This document shows positions 1 to 7,923 of a stretch of DNA of 64,000 nucleotides, piece after piece (within the stretch, counting starts at the first letter, position 1; each line of letters starts with the position of its first letter). The notes below the pieces were generated by a model. It was not told the DNA's origin. It searched no databases and saw only the letters and a program-made list of their open reading frames with translations. Origin of the DNA: Catellatospora paridis (GTDB taxonomy: Bacteria > Actinomycetota > Actinomycetes > Mycobacteriales > Micromonosporaceae); contig NZ_WBZD01000045.1 in assembly GCF_009720365.1 (NCBI RefSeq), positions 1 to 64,000 on the forward strand, read 5' to 3'. The translations under genes and the position numbers were made by a program.

Positions 1-1
1 G

Positions 2-358
2 CCCGCGCCGGCTCCCGCGCCACCCGCGCCGCCCGCGCCGGCTCCCGCGCCGGTCGCGGACCCGGTGGTCGCGCCGGCCGCGGACTCCGGTCCGGTCGTC
101 GTGGTCGTGCAGTCCGGCGATCCGACCGCGCCTGCCCCCGGCGCCGACCCGGCCCAGGGCGGCGCCCCACAGGCGGGTGCCATCCAGGCCGACCCGGCCG
201 CCGCGAGCGAGAGCTCGGACGGCATCGGCGCCGAGGAGCTGATCATCGGCGGAGCGGGCCTGGCCGCGGGTGCGGTCGCGGGCGGCGTCGCCGGTGCGGT
301 GGCAGGCAAGGCCTTCAAGTCCGACGAGGACGGGACCGAAGCCACCGCGACGGCCTGA
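2..358 (+). CDS. Pro/Ala-rich protein with Gly-rich hydrophobic C-terminus (5' end outside window)
   Basis: The reading frame is open from the first bases of the window, so the gene starts upstream; 118 residues are visible. It begins as a low-complexity Pro-Ala repeat, continues through an Ala/Pro/Asp-rich linker, then carries a Gly/Ala-rich hydrophobic stretch (GGAGLAAGAVAGGVAGAVAG) near the end and an acidic tail. This looks like a surface or membrane-associated protein, or the disordered tail of a larger one. No family was recognised. A strong hairpin follows the stop codon. It lies directly upstream of the FHA/kinase module and could belong to it, which is inference only. Confidence 0.6.
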   Translation, partial: PAPAPAPPAPPAPAPAPVADPVVAPAADSGPVVVVVQSGDPTAPAPGADPAQGGAPQAGAIQADPAAASESSDGIGAEELIIGGAGLAAGAVAGGVAGAVAGKAFKSDEDGTEATATA

Positions 359-374
359 CCGTCCGCACCAGACA

Positions 375-419
375 CCGGGCAGCAGGGGTGTGCACCCCCG
401 TCGCACCTCTGCTGCCCGG
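375..419 (+). terminator. Hairpin terminator after the Pro/Ala-rich gene
   Basis: CCGGGCAGCAG (375-385) pairs with CTGCTGCCCGG (409-419), a perfect 11-bp stem 17 nt after the stop codon. There is no clear U-run, as is common in high-GC actinobacteria. Confidence 0.6.
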
Positions 420-555
420 CACAGAAGCCGCTCACCCATCGACGAACCGCCTGAACGGATCACCGTCGTAAAGCAGTCAGCCGAGAGCGTGCAGCCGTTC
501 GGCCGCCTATGATTCGGCTCGCCGCACGGCTCCATACCCCTTGAAAGGCCGAACG

Positions 556-2286
556 ATGTTGTGCCACGCCTGCCATGTGCACCTGCGGCGGGACTACCCG
601 TACTGCCTGCACTGCGGCACGCTGCGCAAGGGCGCCGTCGTGGACTCGTACGCGGCGCCGGAGCTGCGGTGGGCCGACGCCGCGGGCGAGCGGGTCCACC
701 CGCTCATCAAGCCCACCACCACGATCGGCCGCAGCCCCGACAACGACATCGTGCTCGACGACGCCAGCGTCTCGCGCCACCACGCCCGGGTCGTGCGCAA
801 CGCCGAGGGTTTCCACCTGGAGGACCTCAACTCCTTCAACGGCACCACGATCGGCAAGCGCACCTTCCACGGCGACTGGGCCCCGCTGCCTGACGAGTCC
901 AAACTGCACATCGGTGACATCCCGTTGCGATTCGCCCAACCGCGCTCGGCGGCGATCGGCTCCAAGACAATGGTGCGCGGCGTCGAGCACAGCATCCTGC
1001 TGCCAGCCCCGGAAACCGAGGAAGCGCCGACGGCCACCGGCCCGCTCACGGCACGGCCGCGGCGGCGCAGCGGCTGGGCCCTCAAGCAGGTGCCGGACAT
1101 GCGCGGCGACCAGCAGTGGGTGCTGCGCAACACCCGCTCCGGGCAGTATCTGCAGCTGGACGAGCGCGACGTGTTCCTGTGGCACCAGCTCGACGGCGAG
1201 AACACCGTGCGCGACCTGCTCTTCGCGTACGCCCAGCGCTACGGCGAGCTGGCACTGCCCCGCATCGAGCGCACCCTGCGCACGTTCGCGGCGCTGGAGC
1301 TGGTGCGCGGCCTGCACGGCCAGCGCGAGGCGGAGAAGCCGCCACTGCTCAAGCGGTTCGGGCAGGCCGTGCTGAAGACGCTGCTGCGCATGGAGGTGTC
1401 GGTCAAGGGCCTGGACCGGGTGTTCACCCGGATGTACCGGTCGTTCGGCTGGCGATTCTTCACCCGTACCGGCGTGGTCGGGCTCTGGTTCTGCATCGCC
1501 GGCGGCATCTACGCGATGACCGTGGCCAGCGCGCACCAGAACCTGTTCGACATCAACGGCGCGGGCGTCTGGGGTGCGATCGTCATCGCCGCCGGCTACC
1601 TGTTCGCGCTGATCGTGCACGAGTCGGCGCACGCGCTGGCCGTCAAGTCGTACGGCCGCACCGTCACCCGCGGCGGGTTCATGCTGATGATGGGCATGCC
1701 GTTCGCCTTCGTGGACACCTCGGACATGTGGTTCGGCAGCCGCTGGTCGCGCATCGTGGTGACGCTGTCCGGGCCGCTGTCGACCGCGGCCATCGCCGGC
1801 ATGCTCGCCGCGGTCGCCGCCTGGGCGCCCGCGCCGCAGGTGTCCGGCATCGCCTACCAGCTGGCCTTCGGCCTCTACCTGAACACGCTGTACAACCTGA
1901 ACCCGCTGATGCCGCTGGACGGATACCAGGCGCTCGCGGACGCGCTGCGGCTGCCGCGCCTGCGCGAGGAGGCGTCGGCCTACTTCACCAAGGGCATCTG
2001 GTCCGACATCAAGGCCGGTCGCAAGCCCGGCATCAAGCAGATAGGCATGGCGGCGTACGGCTTCACCGCCGTCGTCGGCACCGGCCTGTTCGTGCTGCTG
2101 GGCTTCCTGGCCTGGCGCGACCGGCTCGGCGGGCTCGTCGAGGAGTACCTGCCGCCCGGCATCGACGTGCTGGTCATCGTGCTCGGCATCGGCCTGATCA
2201 TGTTCCCGATCTGGTACCGGCTGTTCCGCAAGCTGACCGGCTTCATCAAGTCCCGTAAGGCCGCAACGGCGGAGGTGGCGGCATGA
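556..2286 (+). CDS. FHA / PqqD-like / M50 zinc metalloprotease membrane protein
   Basis: 576 residues from the ATG at 556, which has GAAAGG 7 nt upstream; an in-frame TTG at 541 is less likely. Domains in order: an N-terminal zinc ribbon (C3xxC6 and C17xxC20); an FHA domain at about 39-128 with the conserved GRS and SxxHH motifs, which binds phosphothreonine peptides in this family; a PqqD-like domain at about 172-250; then a polytopic membrane region with the M50 site-2-protease signatures HESAH (355-359, HExxH) and NPLMPLDG (about 449-456). Known M50 enzymes cut within membranes. Its 3' end overlaps the kinase start by 4 bp (ATGA), so the two are probably translated together. The substrate is unknown. 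An FHA domain fused to an M50 protease beside a kinase suggests protease control by phosphorylation, which is inference. Confidence 0.85.
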   Translation: MLCHACHVHLRRDYPYCLHCGTLRKGAVVDSYAAPELRWADAAGERVHPLIKPTTTIGRSPDNDIVLDDASVSRHHARVVRNAEGFHLEDLNSFNGTTIGKRTFHGDWAPLPDESKLHIGDIPLRFAQPRSAAIGSKTMVRGVEHSILLPAPETEEAPTATGPLTARPRRRSGWALKQVPDMRGDQQWVLRNTRSGQYLQLDERDVFLWHQLDGENTVRDLLFAYAQRYGELALPRIERTLRTFAALELVRGLHGQREAEKPPLLKRFGQAVLKTLLRMEVSVKGLDRVFTRMYRSFGWRFFTRTGVVGLWFCIAGGIYAMTVASAHQNLFDINGAGVWGAIVIAAGYLFALIVHESAHALAVKSYGRTVTRGGFMLMMGMPFAFVDTSDMWFGSRWSRIVVTLSGPLSTAAIAGMLAAVAAWAPAPQVSGIAYQLAFGLYLNTLYNLNPLMPLDGYQALADALRLPRLREEASAYFTKGIWSDIKAGRKPGIKQIGMAAYGFTAVVGTGLFVLLGFLAWRDRLGGLVEEYLPPGIDVLVIVLGIGLIMFPIWYRLFRKLTGFIKSRKAATAEVAA

Positions 2287-3902
2287 GCCAGCCGAACATG
2301 TGGACCGTTCCCGGGTACATCGAGATCCGCGAGCTGGGGCGCGGCGCGTCCGGGCTGGTGGTGCTCGCCGAGCACGAGGCGACCCAGGTCAAGGTCGCCA
2401 TCAAGTACCTGGCCGAGCAGCTGCGCGACGACGAGACCTTCATCCGCGCGTTCCGGGCCGAGGCCCGGGTCATGTCCGAGGTGGAGTCGCCACAGGTCGC
2501 GCGGCTGTACGAGTACATCGAAGCGCCCGGCGGCGCGGCCATCGTGATGGAGCTGGTCGACGGCGTCGCGCTGCGCGCGATCCTGCGCGAGCAGGGCCCC
2601 ACCGAGCCCGAGGCGGCCCTGGTGGTGCTGAAGGGCTCGCTGCTCGGTCTGGCCGCCGCCCACGACCGCGGCGTCGTACACCGCGACTACAAGCCCGAGA
2701 ACGTGCTGGTCAACGGCGAAGGCCAGAGCAAGCTGGCCGACTTCGGCATCTCGGCGCGCAGCGGCCGTCAGGGCCCGCTCGCCGGCACGCCGTCATACAT
2801 GGCCCCCGAGCAGTGGGCCGGCGCGCCGGCCAGCCCGTCGACCGACATCTACGCGGCGACCGCCACGTTCTTCGAGTGCCTGGCCGGGCAGCCGCCGTTC
2901 CGCGCCCCCGGCGACATCCAGGGCCTGCGCCGCCAGCACGAGCAGGCGCCGGTCCCGGTGGAGCTGGTGCCCGAGGCCGTACGCGGACTGGTCCGCCGGG
3001 GCCTGGCCAAGGATGCCAAGCAGCGCCCCAAGGACGCCGCGACGTTCCTGCGCGAACTGGAGGCCGTCGCCGGGGCCGGTTACGGGGCCGAGTGGGAGGA
3101 GGAGGGCCGCAGCAAGCTGGCCCGCCGCGCACTGCTGCTGGCGCTGCTGTTCCCGCTGGCCGCGGTGCAGGCCAACGCCACCGCCATCGGCACCACGATC
3201 CTCGGCATGTCCCGCAAGGCGTTCACTCTGGCGGCCAGCATCACCGCACTGGTACTGATCCTGGGCGGCGCCGGGGCCGCGGCACTGTGGCCGACGAGCA
3301 CCAGTCCGACACCGCTGCCCAGCGTGACCGCAACCGCGGACGCATCGTCGTCGCCGAGCGAGTCACCGTCGCCCTCCCCGTCGCCGAGCCCGTCCCCGTC
3401 GGAGAGCCCGTCCCCGTCACCCTCCCCGTCGGACGATCCGCAGCCGAGCCCGAGCAAGAAGCCCTCGCCCAAACCTTCGCCGTCGCCCTCCTCGTCGCCG
3501 GTGACCCCGGCCGCCCCGGTCGTCGCGTTCCTGCGCCCCAGCACGTGCTGGCTGGTCAAGGGGATCTGCAACGGCACCGCGGCGGCCAACGCGGGCAAGG
3601 ATTCCCGCACCACGGTCATCGTGAACACCGAGAACGCCGGCCGATACCGCTACACGCTGCGGTTCACCGCGATCGACTACAACCTCCAGCCGATCGGCAC
3701 CATCCCGCAGAAGACCTCCCTGGTCGAGGGCATCACCGATGGGACGAGCACGACGGTCTCCACCACCGTCGACATGACCGGCCTGCTCTACTGCAACACC
3801 CAGATCCGGGTGACCATCGAGACGACGCGGGGCGGCCCTGCTATTCCCACGAAGGTCTACTCTGCACCCATCATTCAGAACGCCAACTGCATCATCGGCT
3901 GA
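2283..3902 (+). CDS. Membrane-anchored Ser/Thr protein kinase
   Basis: 539 residues with a complete Hanks-type kinase core: glycine loop GRGASGLV (about 19-26), catalytic Lys41 in AIKYL, HRDYKPEN with Asp135, DFG at 153-155 and an activation segment ending GTPSYMAPEQW. One transmembrane helix lies at about 313-337. It is followed by a Ser/Pro low-complexity linker (about 350-415) and an extracellular domain of about 120 residues with several cysteines and no PASTA repeats. The start overlaps the protease gene by 4 bp, and the pseudokinase begins 15 nt after the stop. The neighbouring FHA domain is a plausible phospho-threonine partner. The ectodomain could not be assigned to a family. Confidence 0.92.
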   Translation: MSQPNMWTVPGYIEIRELGRGASGLVVLAEHEATQVKVAIKYLAEQLRDDETFIRAFRAEARVMSEVESPQVARLYEYIEAPGGAAIVMELVDGVALRAILREQGPTEPEAALVVLKGSLLGLAAAHDRGVVHRDYKPENVLVNGEGQSKLADFGISARSGRQGPLAGTPSYMAPEQWAGAPASPSTDIYAATATFFECLAGQPPFRAPGDIQGLRRQHEQAPVPVELVPEAVRGLVRRGLAKDAKQRPKDAATFLRELEAVAGAGYGAEWEEEGRSKLARRALLLALLFPLAAVQANATAIGTTILGMSRKAFTLAASITALVLILGGAGAAALWPTSTSPTPLPSVTATADASSSPSESPSPSPSPSPSPSESPSPSPSPSDDPQPSPSKKPSPKPSPSPSSSPVTPAAPVVAFLRPSTCWLVKGICNGTAAANAGKDSRTTVIVNTENAGRYRYTLRFTAIDYNLQPIGTIPQKTSLVEGITDGTSTTVSTTVDMTGLLYCNTQIRVTIETTRGGPAIPTKVYSAPIIQNANCIIG

Positions 3903-3917
3903 GAAGGACGCGCTGCG

Positions 3918-5519
3918 GTGACCGACACCATCGGTGGCAAGTACACCCTGCTGGATGCGGGGCGGGCCGGACGGCTCGGCACATGGCACACGGTGTCGAC
4001 GGCGGAGGGCAAGCAGCGCGGCGCGCTGCGCCTGGAGGATCGGGGTCTGACCGACCCGGCTGCGGCGCGTCGGCTCGCCGACGCGGTCAGCGCCCAGGCC
4101 CGCCTGCGCGTGCCCGGCCTGCTCAACGTCATCGACCAGGTGACGGAGGGCAGGCACAGCTGGCTGATCACCAATGCGGCACCGTCGCCGACGGTGGCGC
4201 AGGCGCTGGCGGCCGGGGTCACCCTGCCGGCCGCCGTGGCCGCACTGATCGCCACCGACACCGCCCAGACACTGCTCCGGCTGCACCAGGCCCAGCTCGC
4301 GCACGGCGAGCTGAACACCCACGGTGTGGTGGTCAGCGCCGGCGGCGCGGCCCTGCTGTCCGAGGCCGGTTACGGGCACGCGGTGCTCGGCACGACCCCC
4401 GGCCCCGGCCATGACGCGGCCGGCTGGTCCCGACTGCTGGCCGAGCTCGCCGACGCCTGCCATGACGCCGAGACCCGGCAACTGCTGCGCCAGGCCGGAC
4501 AGCAGGCCGAGGCCGTCGGCGGCAGCGCCGGCCTGACCGCCGCGTTGACCACGCTGAGCGCTGCGGCACAGCGGATCACCGGCTTCGGCGACCGCGCCGC
4601 GTTGAAGGCGCTCGCCGCGCAGATGCACCCGATGTCCGCCGCGCCGGTCTCCGCACCGCCTGTTTCAGCTCCTCCTGCCTCTGCGCCACCCGTTTCAGCT
4701 CCTCCCGTCTCCGCGCCGCCGGTTTCTTCTCGGCCGGTGTCCGCGCCGCCCGCCGCTCCGGTGGCCGGGATGCCCGGTGGCGTCCCGGCGGCCGAGGAGA
4801 CGGTGCAGCTGGCCGGCGGCTCCCACTCCGCGCCGCCGGTGCCACAGCAGACGCCGCGGGCCACGCCGCCGACCGCGGTGATGCCGGTGGTGCCGCCGGA
4901 CGGGGCGACCCGGCTCGGCAACCGCGCCGCCGAGGAGCAGCGCAAATCCGGGGCGTACCAGGTCGGCCGGGCCGCCCCGCCCCCGGCGCAACAGCCGCAG
5001 CAGGACGTGAACCTGCGGTTCGGGCAGGGTGTGCCGCCCGCGCCGCCCGCCTGGCAGATGGCCGCCGCGCAGGCCGCCCCGCCGCCCCGGCGCAAGAAGT
5101 CGGTCGGCAAGCGCATCGCCGCGTTCTTCAGCGCGCTGACCACGGTCGCGCTGCTGGTCATCGCGGGCTATGTCGCCTGGACCTGGTGGCAGGAGAACAA
5201 CAACGCGGTCCAGGTCACCAAGGTTGCCGTGACGCCCGTCGTCCCGCCGGTCACCGCCGCGTGCGACGTGAACGTCGACGTGGTGGGCCTCATCGAGACC
5301 GACGGCCAGGCCGGGAAGATCACGTACGAGTGGCTGCGCAACGACGGCGAGACCTCCGGCGCGCTGGAGCAGGCGGTCAAGAAGGGCCAGCGCAGCGTTC
5401 AGGTGCACCTGTTCTGGCGCTTCCAGGGCAAGGGCACCAGGGAGGCCGAGGCCACCCTGCGCATCCTGAAACCCACCGTGATCCAGGGCTCGTCGAAGTT
5501 CACGTACTCCTGCAAGTGA
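3918..5519 (+). CDS. Membrane-anchored pseudokinase-like protein
   Basis: 533 residues from GTG 3918 with AGAAGGA upstream. The N-terminal 230 residues resemble a protein-kinase fold, but the catalytic positions are changed: HGELNTHG stands where HRDxKxxN is expected and SEAGYG where DFG is expected, so catalysis is unlikely. Next comes a short-repeat linker built on SAPPV units (about 239-280), a Pro-rich stretch, a transmembrane helix at about 400-425 and an extracellular domain of about 100 residues with two cysteines. The layout mirrors the kinase before it. It may act as a regulatory or scaffold partner, as kinase-like pseudoenzymes do elsewhere. A convergent terminator follows. Confidence 0.75.
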   Translation: MTDTIGGKYTLLDAGRAGRLGTWHTVSTAEGKQRGALRLEDRGLTDPAAARRLADAVSAQARLRVPGLLNVIDQVTEGRHSWLITNAAPSPTVAQALAAGVTLPAAVAALIATDTAQTLLRLHQAQLAHGELNTHGVVVSAGGAALLSEAGYGHAVLGTTPGPGHDAAGWSRLLAELADACHDAETRQLLRQAGQQAEAVGGSAGLTAALTTLSAAAQRITGFGDRAALKALAAQMHPMSAAPVSAPPVSAPPASAPPVSAPPVSAPPVSSRPVSAPPAAPVAGMPGGVPAAEETVQLAGGSHSAPPVPQQTPRATPPTAVMPVVPPDGATRLGNRAAEEQRKSGAYQVGRAAPPPAQQPQQDVNLRFGQGVPPAPPAWQMAAAQAAPPPRRKKSVGKRIAAFFSALTTVALLVIAGYVAWTWWQENNNAVQVTKVAVTPVVPPVTAACDVNVDVVGLIETDGQAGKITYEWLRNDGETSGALEQAVKKGQRSVQVHLFWRFQGKGTREAEATLRILKPTVIQGSSKFTYSCK

Positions 5520-5530
5520 CGCACGAACGC

Positions 5531-5562
5531 TGAGCCCACCCGCCGTCCAGCGGGTGGGCTCA
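5531..5562. terminator. Bidirectional terminator between convergent genes
   Basis: TGAGCCCACCCGC (5531-5543) and GCGGGTGGGCTCA (5550-5562) form a perfect 13-bp stem with a 6-nt loop. It separates the plus-strand pseudokinase gene from the minus-strand small-protein pair. Confidence 0.85.
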
Positions 5563-5574
5563 GTCGTGCGGCGA

Positions 5575-5766
5575 TCAGGTGTCGCTGTCCAACAGGTCGG
5601 CCAGGATCAACTGCTCCACGGCGTACGCCCATTCGGGACAGCGGTGCCGTCGACAGTGCACGCACATGTCGGTGGCCGGGTCGTCGCCGTGGACGGCGAC
5701 GGCCTGCCAGTACCGTCGCGCCAGCTCATCCGGGATCGGGGCGTGACCGTGCGGAGGAGCGCTCAC
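5575..5766 (-). CDS. Small hypothetical protein with CVHC motif
   Basis: 63 residues from GTG 5766, overlapping the stop of the upstream small gene as GTGA, so it is the second gene of a two-gene operon. It has a single CxxC pair (CVHCRRHRC) that could bind a metal. No family was recognised with certainty. Small Cys proteins of this kind often accompany HTH/DUF397 loci in actinobacteria, but a functional link is not shown. Confidence 0.6.
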   Translation of the reverse strand: MSAPPHGHAPIPDELARRYWQAVAVHGDDPATDMCVHCRRHRCPEWAYAVEQLILADLLDSDT

Positions 5767-5990
5767 GCGGACACCGCCTCGGTGTCCGCCCGGTGCCGGA
5801 CGAGCCGGGGCGATTGGGTACGCATGACCTGCTCACGCGCCACGCGATGGGTGCACGCGCCGCAGACCGCGCCGACCGCGCCACCACAGGACGCACACCA
5901 GCTTGCCGCGTGCCCGCGCAGGAACCATCCGGCGAGCATGGCCAGCAGCACGACCATGCCGAGTCCGGCGATGGCCAGATAGACTGCCAT
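5763..5990 (-). CDS. Small membrane protein with Cys pairs
   Basis: 75 residues from ATG 5990 with a good ribosome site (GGAGGTGG). An N-terminal transmembrane helix (about residues 3-24) is followed by two Cys pairs (CASC and CGAC) that suggest a small zinc-binding knuckle, then a basic tail. It is the first gene of a minus-strand pair with the CVHC protein. It faces the HTH regulator across a 224-bp divergent region. Function unknown. Confidence 0.6.
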   Translation of the reverse strand: MAVYLAIAGLGMVVLLAMLAGWFLRGHAASWCASCGGAVGAVCGACTHRVAREQVMRTQSPRLVRHRADTEAVSA

Positions 5991-6142
5991 GAACCACCTC
6001 CAGTGGAGTTGTGGTGGAGGCGGGGCGCCGGGGCCAACCAGTCAGCCCCGCCTCCGGCTTATGACAAGCACTTATCAGCGACCGGCCCGATGGCCTGAGG
6101 CAGTGACAAGCTGTGTCCGTTGTGGATTACACTACTGATCGA

Positions 6143-6157
6143 TTCCTATTTTAGGAA
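6143..6157. promoter_or_regulatory. AT-rich inverted repeat upstream of the HTH regulator
   Basis: TTCCTA-TTT-TAGGAA is a perfect 6-bp inverted repeat, about 57 bp before the start of the HTH gene and in the middle of the divergent gap 5991-6214. The surroundings are clearly richer in A/T than the rest of the window. It could be an operator of the HTH protein. Confidence 0.4.
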
Positions 6158-6214
6158 CCTAAGTTTGGCCGCCACGCTCTCTTCGGCGGCGACGGATCAG
6201 CAAGGAGTCCGCAG

Positions 6215-7045
6215 GTGGACAACCCCACGATTCAACGTCGACGACTTGGCCAAGCCCTTCGCCGTGGACGCGAAGCCGCCGGACGCACTCAGGAAGAGGC
6301 TGGTCGCGTCATCGATGCGGCGGCTACGAAGATCAGCCGAATGGAACTCGGCCAGTCCGGCATCAAGATCCACGACCTCAATGCGTTACTGGAGTTCTAC
6401 GGTCTCGTCGGCGAGCCAGCCGATGCGCTGCGCGATTTGGCACGCGCGGGACGCCAACGCGGCCGCTGGAGCGGGCGAAACGTCCCGGACTGGTTTCGGC
6501 AGTACGTCGATCTGGAGGCCGCCGCGTCGGAAGTCCGCTGGTACCAGTCCGAGATCATGCCCGGCATCCTGCAGACCGAGGAGTACATCCGTGCCATGGG
6601 ACCGGGTGATTCCGGCAGAGCCGATGACCATGTGGCACTCCGCAAAGAGCGCCAATCCCTGCTGACTCGCGACGATGCGCCAGACTTCGCGGTCATCATC
6701 AGCGAATCGGCACTGCGCAGACAGATCGGTGGCGCGGAGGTCATGCGCAGTCAACTGCGACACGTGGCTCGGACCGCGGCGCAGGCGGTCATCTCGTTGC
6801 AGGTATTGCCGTTCGACGCTGCGACATACACGACGTCGAGCTTCGCCTTCACACTGCTGCGGTTCAACCAGGATGCCGGTGCGGACGTCGTCTACCTGGA
6901 GGACTACACGAATGCGTATTACCTCGATGATCAGGAGACGGCGCGCGACTACTCTAGGCTGTGGAATCGGCTGAGTGCCGCTGCGCTCGGCCCGCAGGAG
7001 TCCGTGCGGCTGATCGAGCGGATCGCCGAGGAGCTTCGCCTGTAG
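6215..7045 (+). CDS. Helix-turn-helix regulator with DUF5753 domain
   Basis: 276 residues from GTG 6215, with AAGGAG 9 nt upstream. The N-terminus is an XRE-type helix-turn-helix (LGQALRRGREAAGRTQEEAG, ISRMELGQSG), and the rest matches the DUF5753 ligand-binding-like domain of Scr1-type regulators (WYQSEIMPGILQTEEYIRA, TYTTSSFAFTLLRF). Such proteins are nearly always followed by a DUF397 protein, as here after 22 nt. In Streptomyces such pairs include regulators of development (for example the BldB/WhiJ-like systems); some are annotated as toxin-antitoxin pairs. Codon use is less GC-biased than in the flanking genes, which suggests accessory DNA. Confidence 0.92.
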   Translation: MDNPTIQRRRLGQALRRGREAAGRTQEEAGRVIDAAATKISRMELGQSGIKIHDLNALLEFYGLVGEPADALRDLARAGRQRGRWSGRNVPDWFRQYVDLEAAASEVRWYQSEIMPGILQTEEYIRAMGPGDSGRADDHVALRKERQSLLTRDDAPDFAVIISESALRRQIGGAEVMRSQLRHVARTAAQAVISLQVLPFDAATYTTSSFAFTLLRFNQDAGADVVYLEDYTNAYYLDDQETARDYSRLWNRLSAAALGPQESVRLIERIAEELRL

Positions 7046-7067
7046 CACCGATGGAGATGATCACAGC

Positions 7068-7274
7068 ATGGCGAGTTCGGATTTCGACCAGGCGGAGTGG
7101 CGCAAGAGCTCCCGTAGCGACAACAACGGTGGGCAGTGCGTCGAGGTTGCCCTGACCACAACGACCATCGGTGTCCGAGACAGCAAGGACCGTGACGGTT
7201 CGGTGCTCGCCTTCGCCGCCGGGGACTGGGCCGCGTTCCTCTTCGGGGTCAAAGCCGGCGAGTTCGACCGCTGA
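7068..7274 (+). CDS. DUF397 protein
   Basis: 68 residues, ATG 7068 with GGAGATG upstream. It has the family signature: WRKSSRS near the N-terminus, CVEVA, VGVRDSKD-like (IGVRDSKD) and a final W-x-x-F with a short tail. The gene follows the HTH/DUF5753 regulator in the same direction. DUF397 proteins are thought to modulate the partner regulator. Confidence 0.92.
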   Translation: MASSDFDQAEWRKSSRSDNNGGQCVEVALTTTTIGVRDSKDRDGSVLAFAAGDWAAFLFGVKAGEFDR

Positions 7275-7289
7275 CTGTCGGAGTCGACC

Positions 7290-7805
7290 ATGCAGGTGAA
7301 CCTCGTCCAGGGCGACATCACCCGCCAGGAAGTGGACGTGATCGTCAACGCGGCCAACTCGTCGCTGCTCGGCGGCGGTGGCGTGGACGGCGCGATCCAC
7401 CGCAAGGGCGGCCCGGAGATCCTCGCCGAATGCCGGGCGCTGCGCGCCTCCCACTACGGCCGGGGCCTGTCCACCGGCCAGGCCGTCGCCACGACCGCAG
7501 GCAAGCTGCCCGCGCGCTGGGTGGTACACACCGTCGGACCCGTGTACAGCGCCACCGAGGACCGCGCCGAGCTGCTCCGCGACTGCTACCGCAACGCGCT
7601 GCGGGTGGCGGGCGAGCTGGGCGCGCGTACCGTCGCCTTCCCGCTGATCTCCTCGGGCATCTACGGCTGGCCGGTCGACGACGCCGTACGCCAGGCCCTG
7701 GACGTGCTGGAGAACGCCGATACCACGGTCGAGGAAGCCATTCTGGTGCTCTTCGACGAGCCCACCTACCGGACCGCATCGGGCGTCCAAGCCGGTCGGA
7801 GCTAG
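7290..7805 (+). CDS. Macro domain protein (O-acetyl-ADP-ribose deacetylase type)
   Basis: 171 residues covering a single macro domain: GDITRQEVDVIVNAANSSL, then GGGGVDGAIHRKGG, and the second loop LISSGIYGWP. These are the ADP-ribose-binding motifs of the YmdB/MacroD class, including the Asn and Asp used in catalysis. Known members remove O-acetyl or ADP-ribose groups. It starts 15 nt after DUF397 with CGGAG before the ATG and is probably co-transcribed. No DarT-like partner is present, so a DarTG toxin system is not supported. Confidence 0.93.
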   Translation: MQVNLVQGDITRQEVDVIVNAANSSLLGGGGVDGAIHRKGGPEILAECRALRASHYGRGLSTGQAVATTAGKLPARWVVHTVGPVYSATEDRAELLRDCYRNALRVAGELGARTVAFPLISSGIYGWPVDDAVRQALDVLENADTTVEEAILVLFDEPTYRTASGVQAGRS

Positions 7806-7923
7806 GTTCCGCCTCGCGAGTCGTGGTGCAACCTGGCAGGTTGCTCGATCGGCTCATCCGAGAGGATCGCTTGCCGGTCGGGGTCGGAGTGGCCCGTACT
7901 TCTGCAGATGTGCGGACGTCCGA

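Noticed and set aside
460-1632. 390-codon minus-strand open frame opposite the FHA protein
   Set aside because: The plus strand has zinc ribbon, FHA and PqqD-like domains; the minus frame has none.
3350-3500. Ser/Pro codon repeats as a minisatellite or CRISPR
   Set aside because: Irregular TCGCCG/TCCCCG codon repeats encode a disordered linker of the kinase.
4633-4755. SAPPV-coding repeat as a mobile element
   Set aside because: It is in frame, degenerate at the nucleotide level and explained as a protein linker.
7290-7805. DarG antitoxin of a DarTG system
   Set aside because: Only a lone macro domain is present and no DarT-like gene is adjacent.
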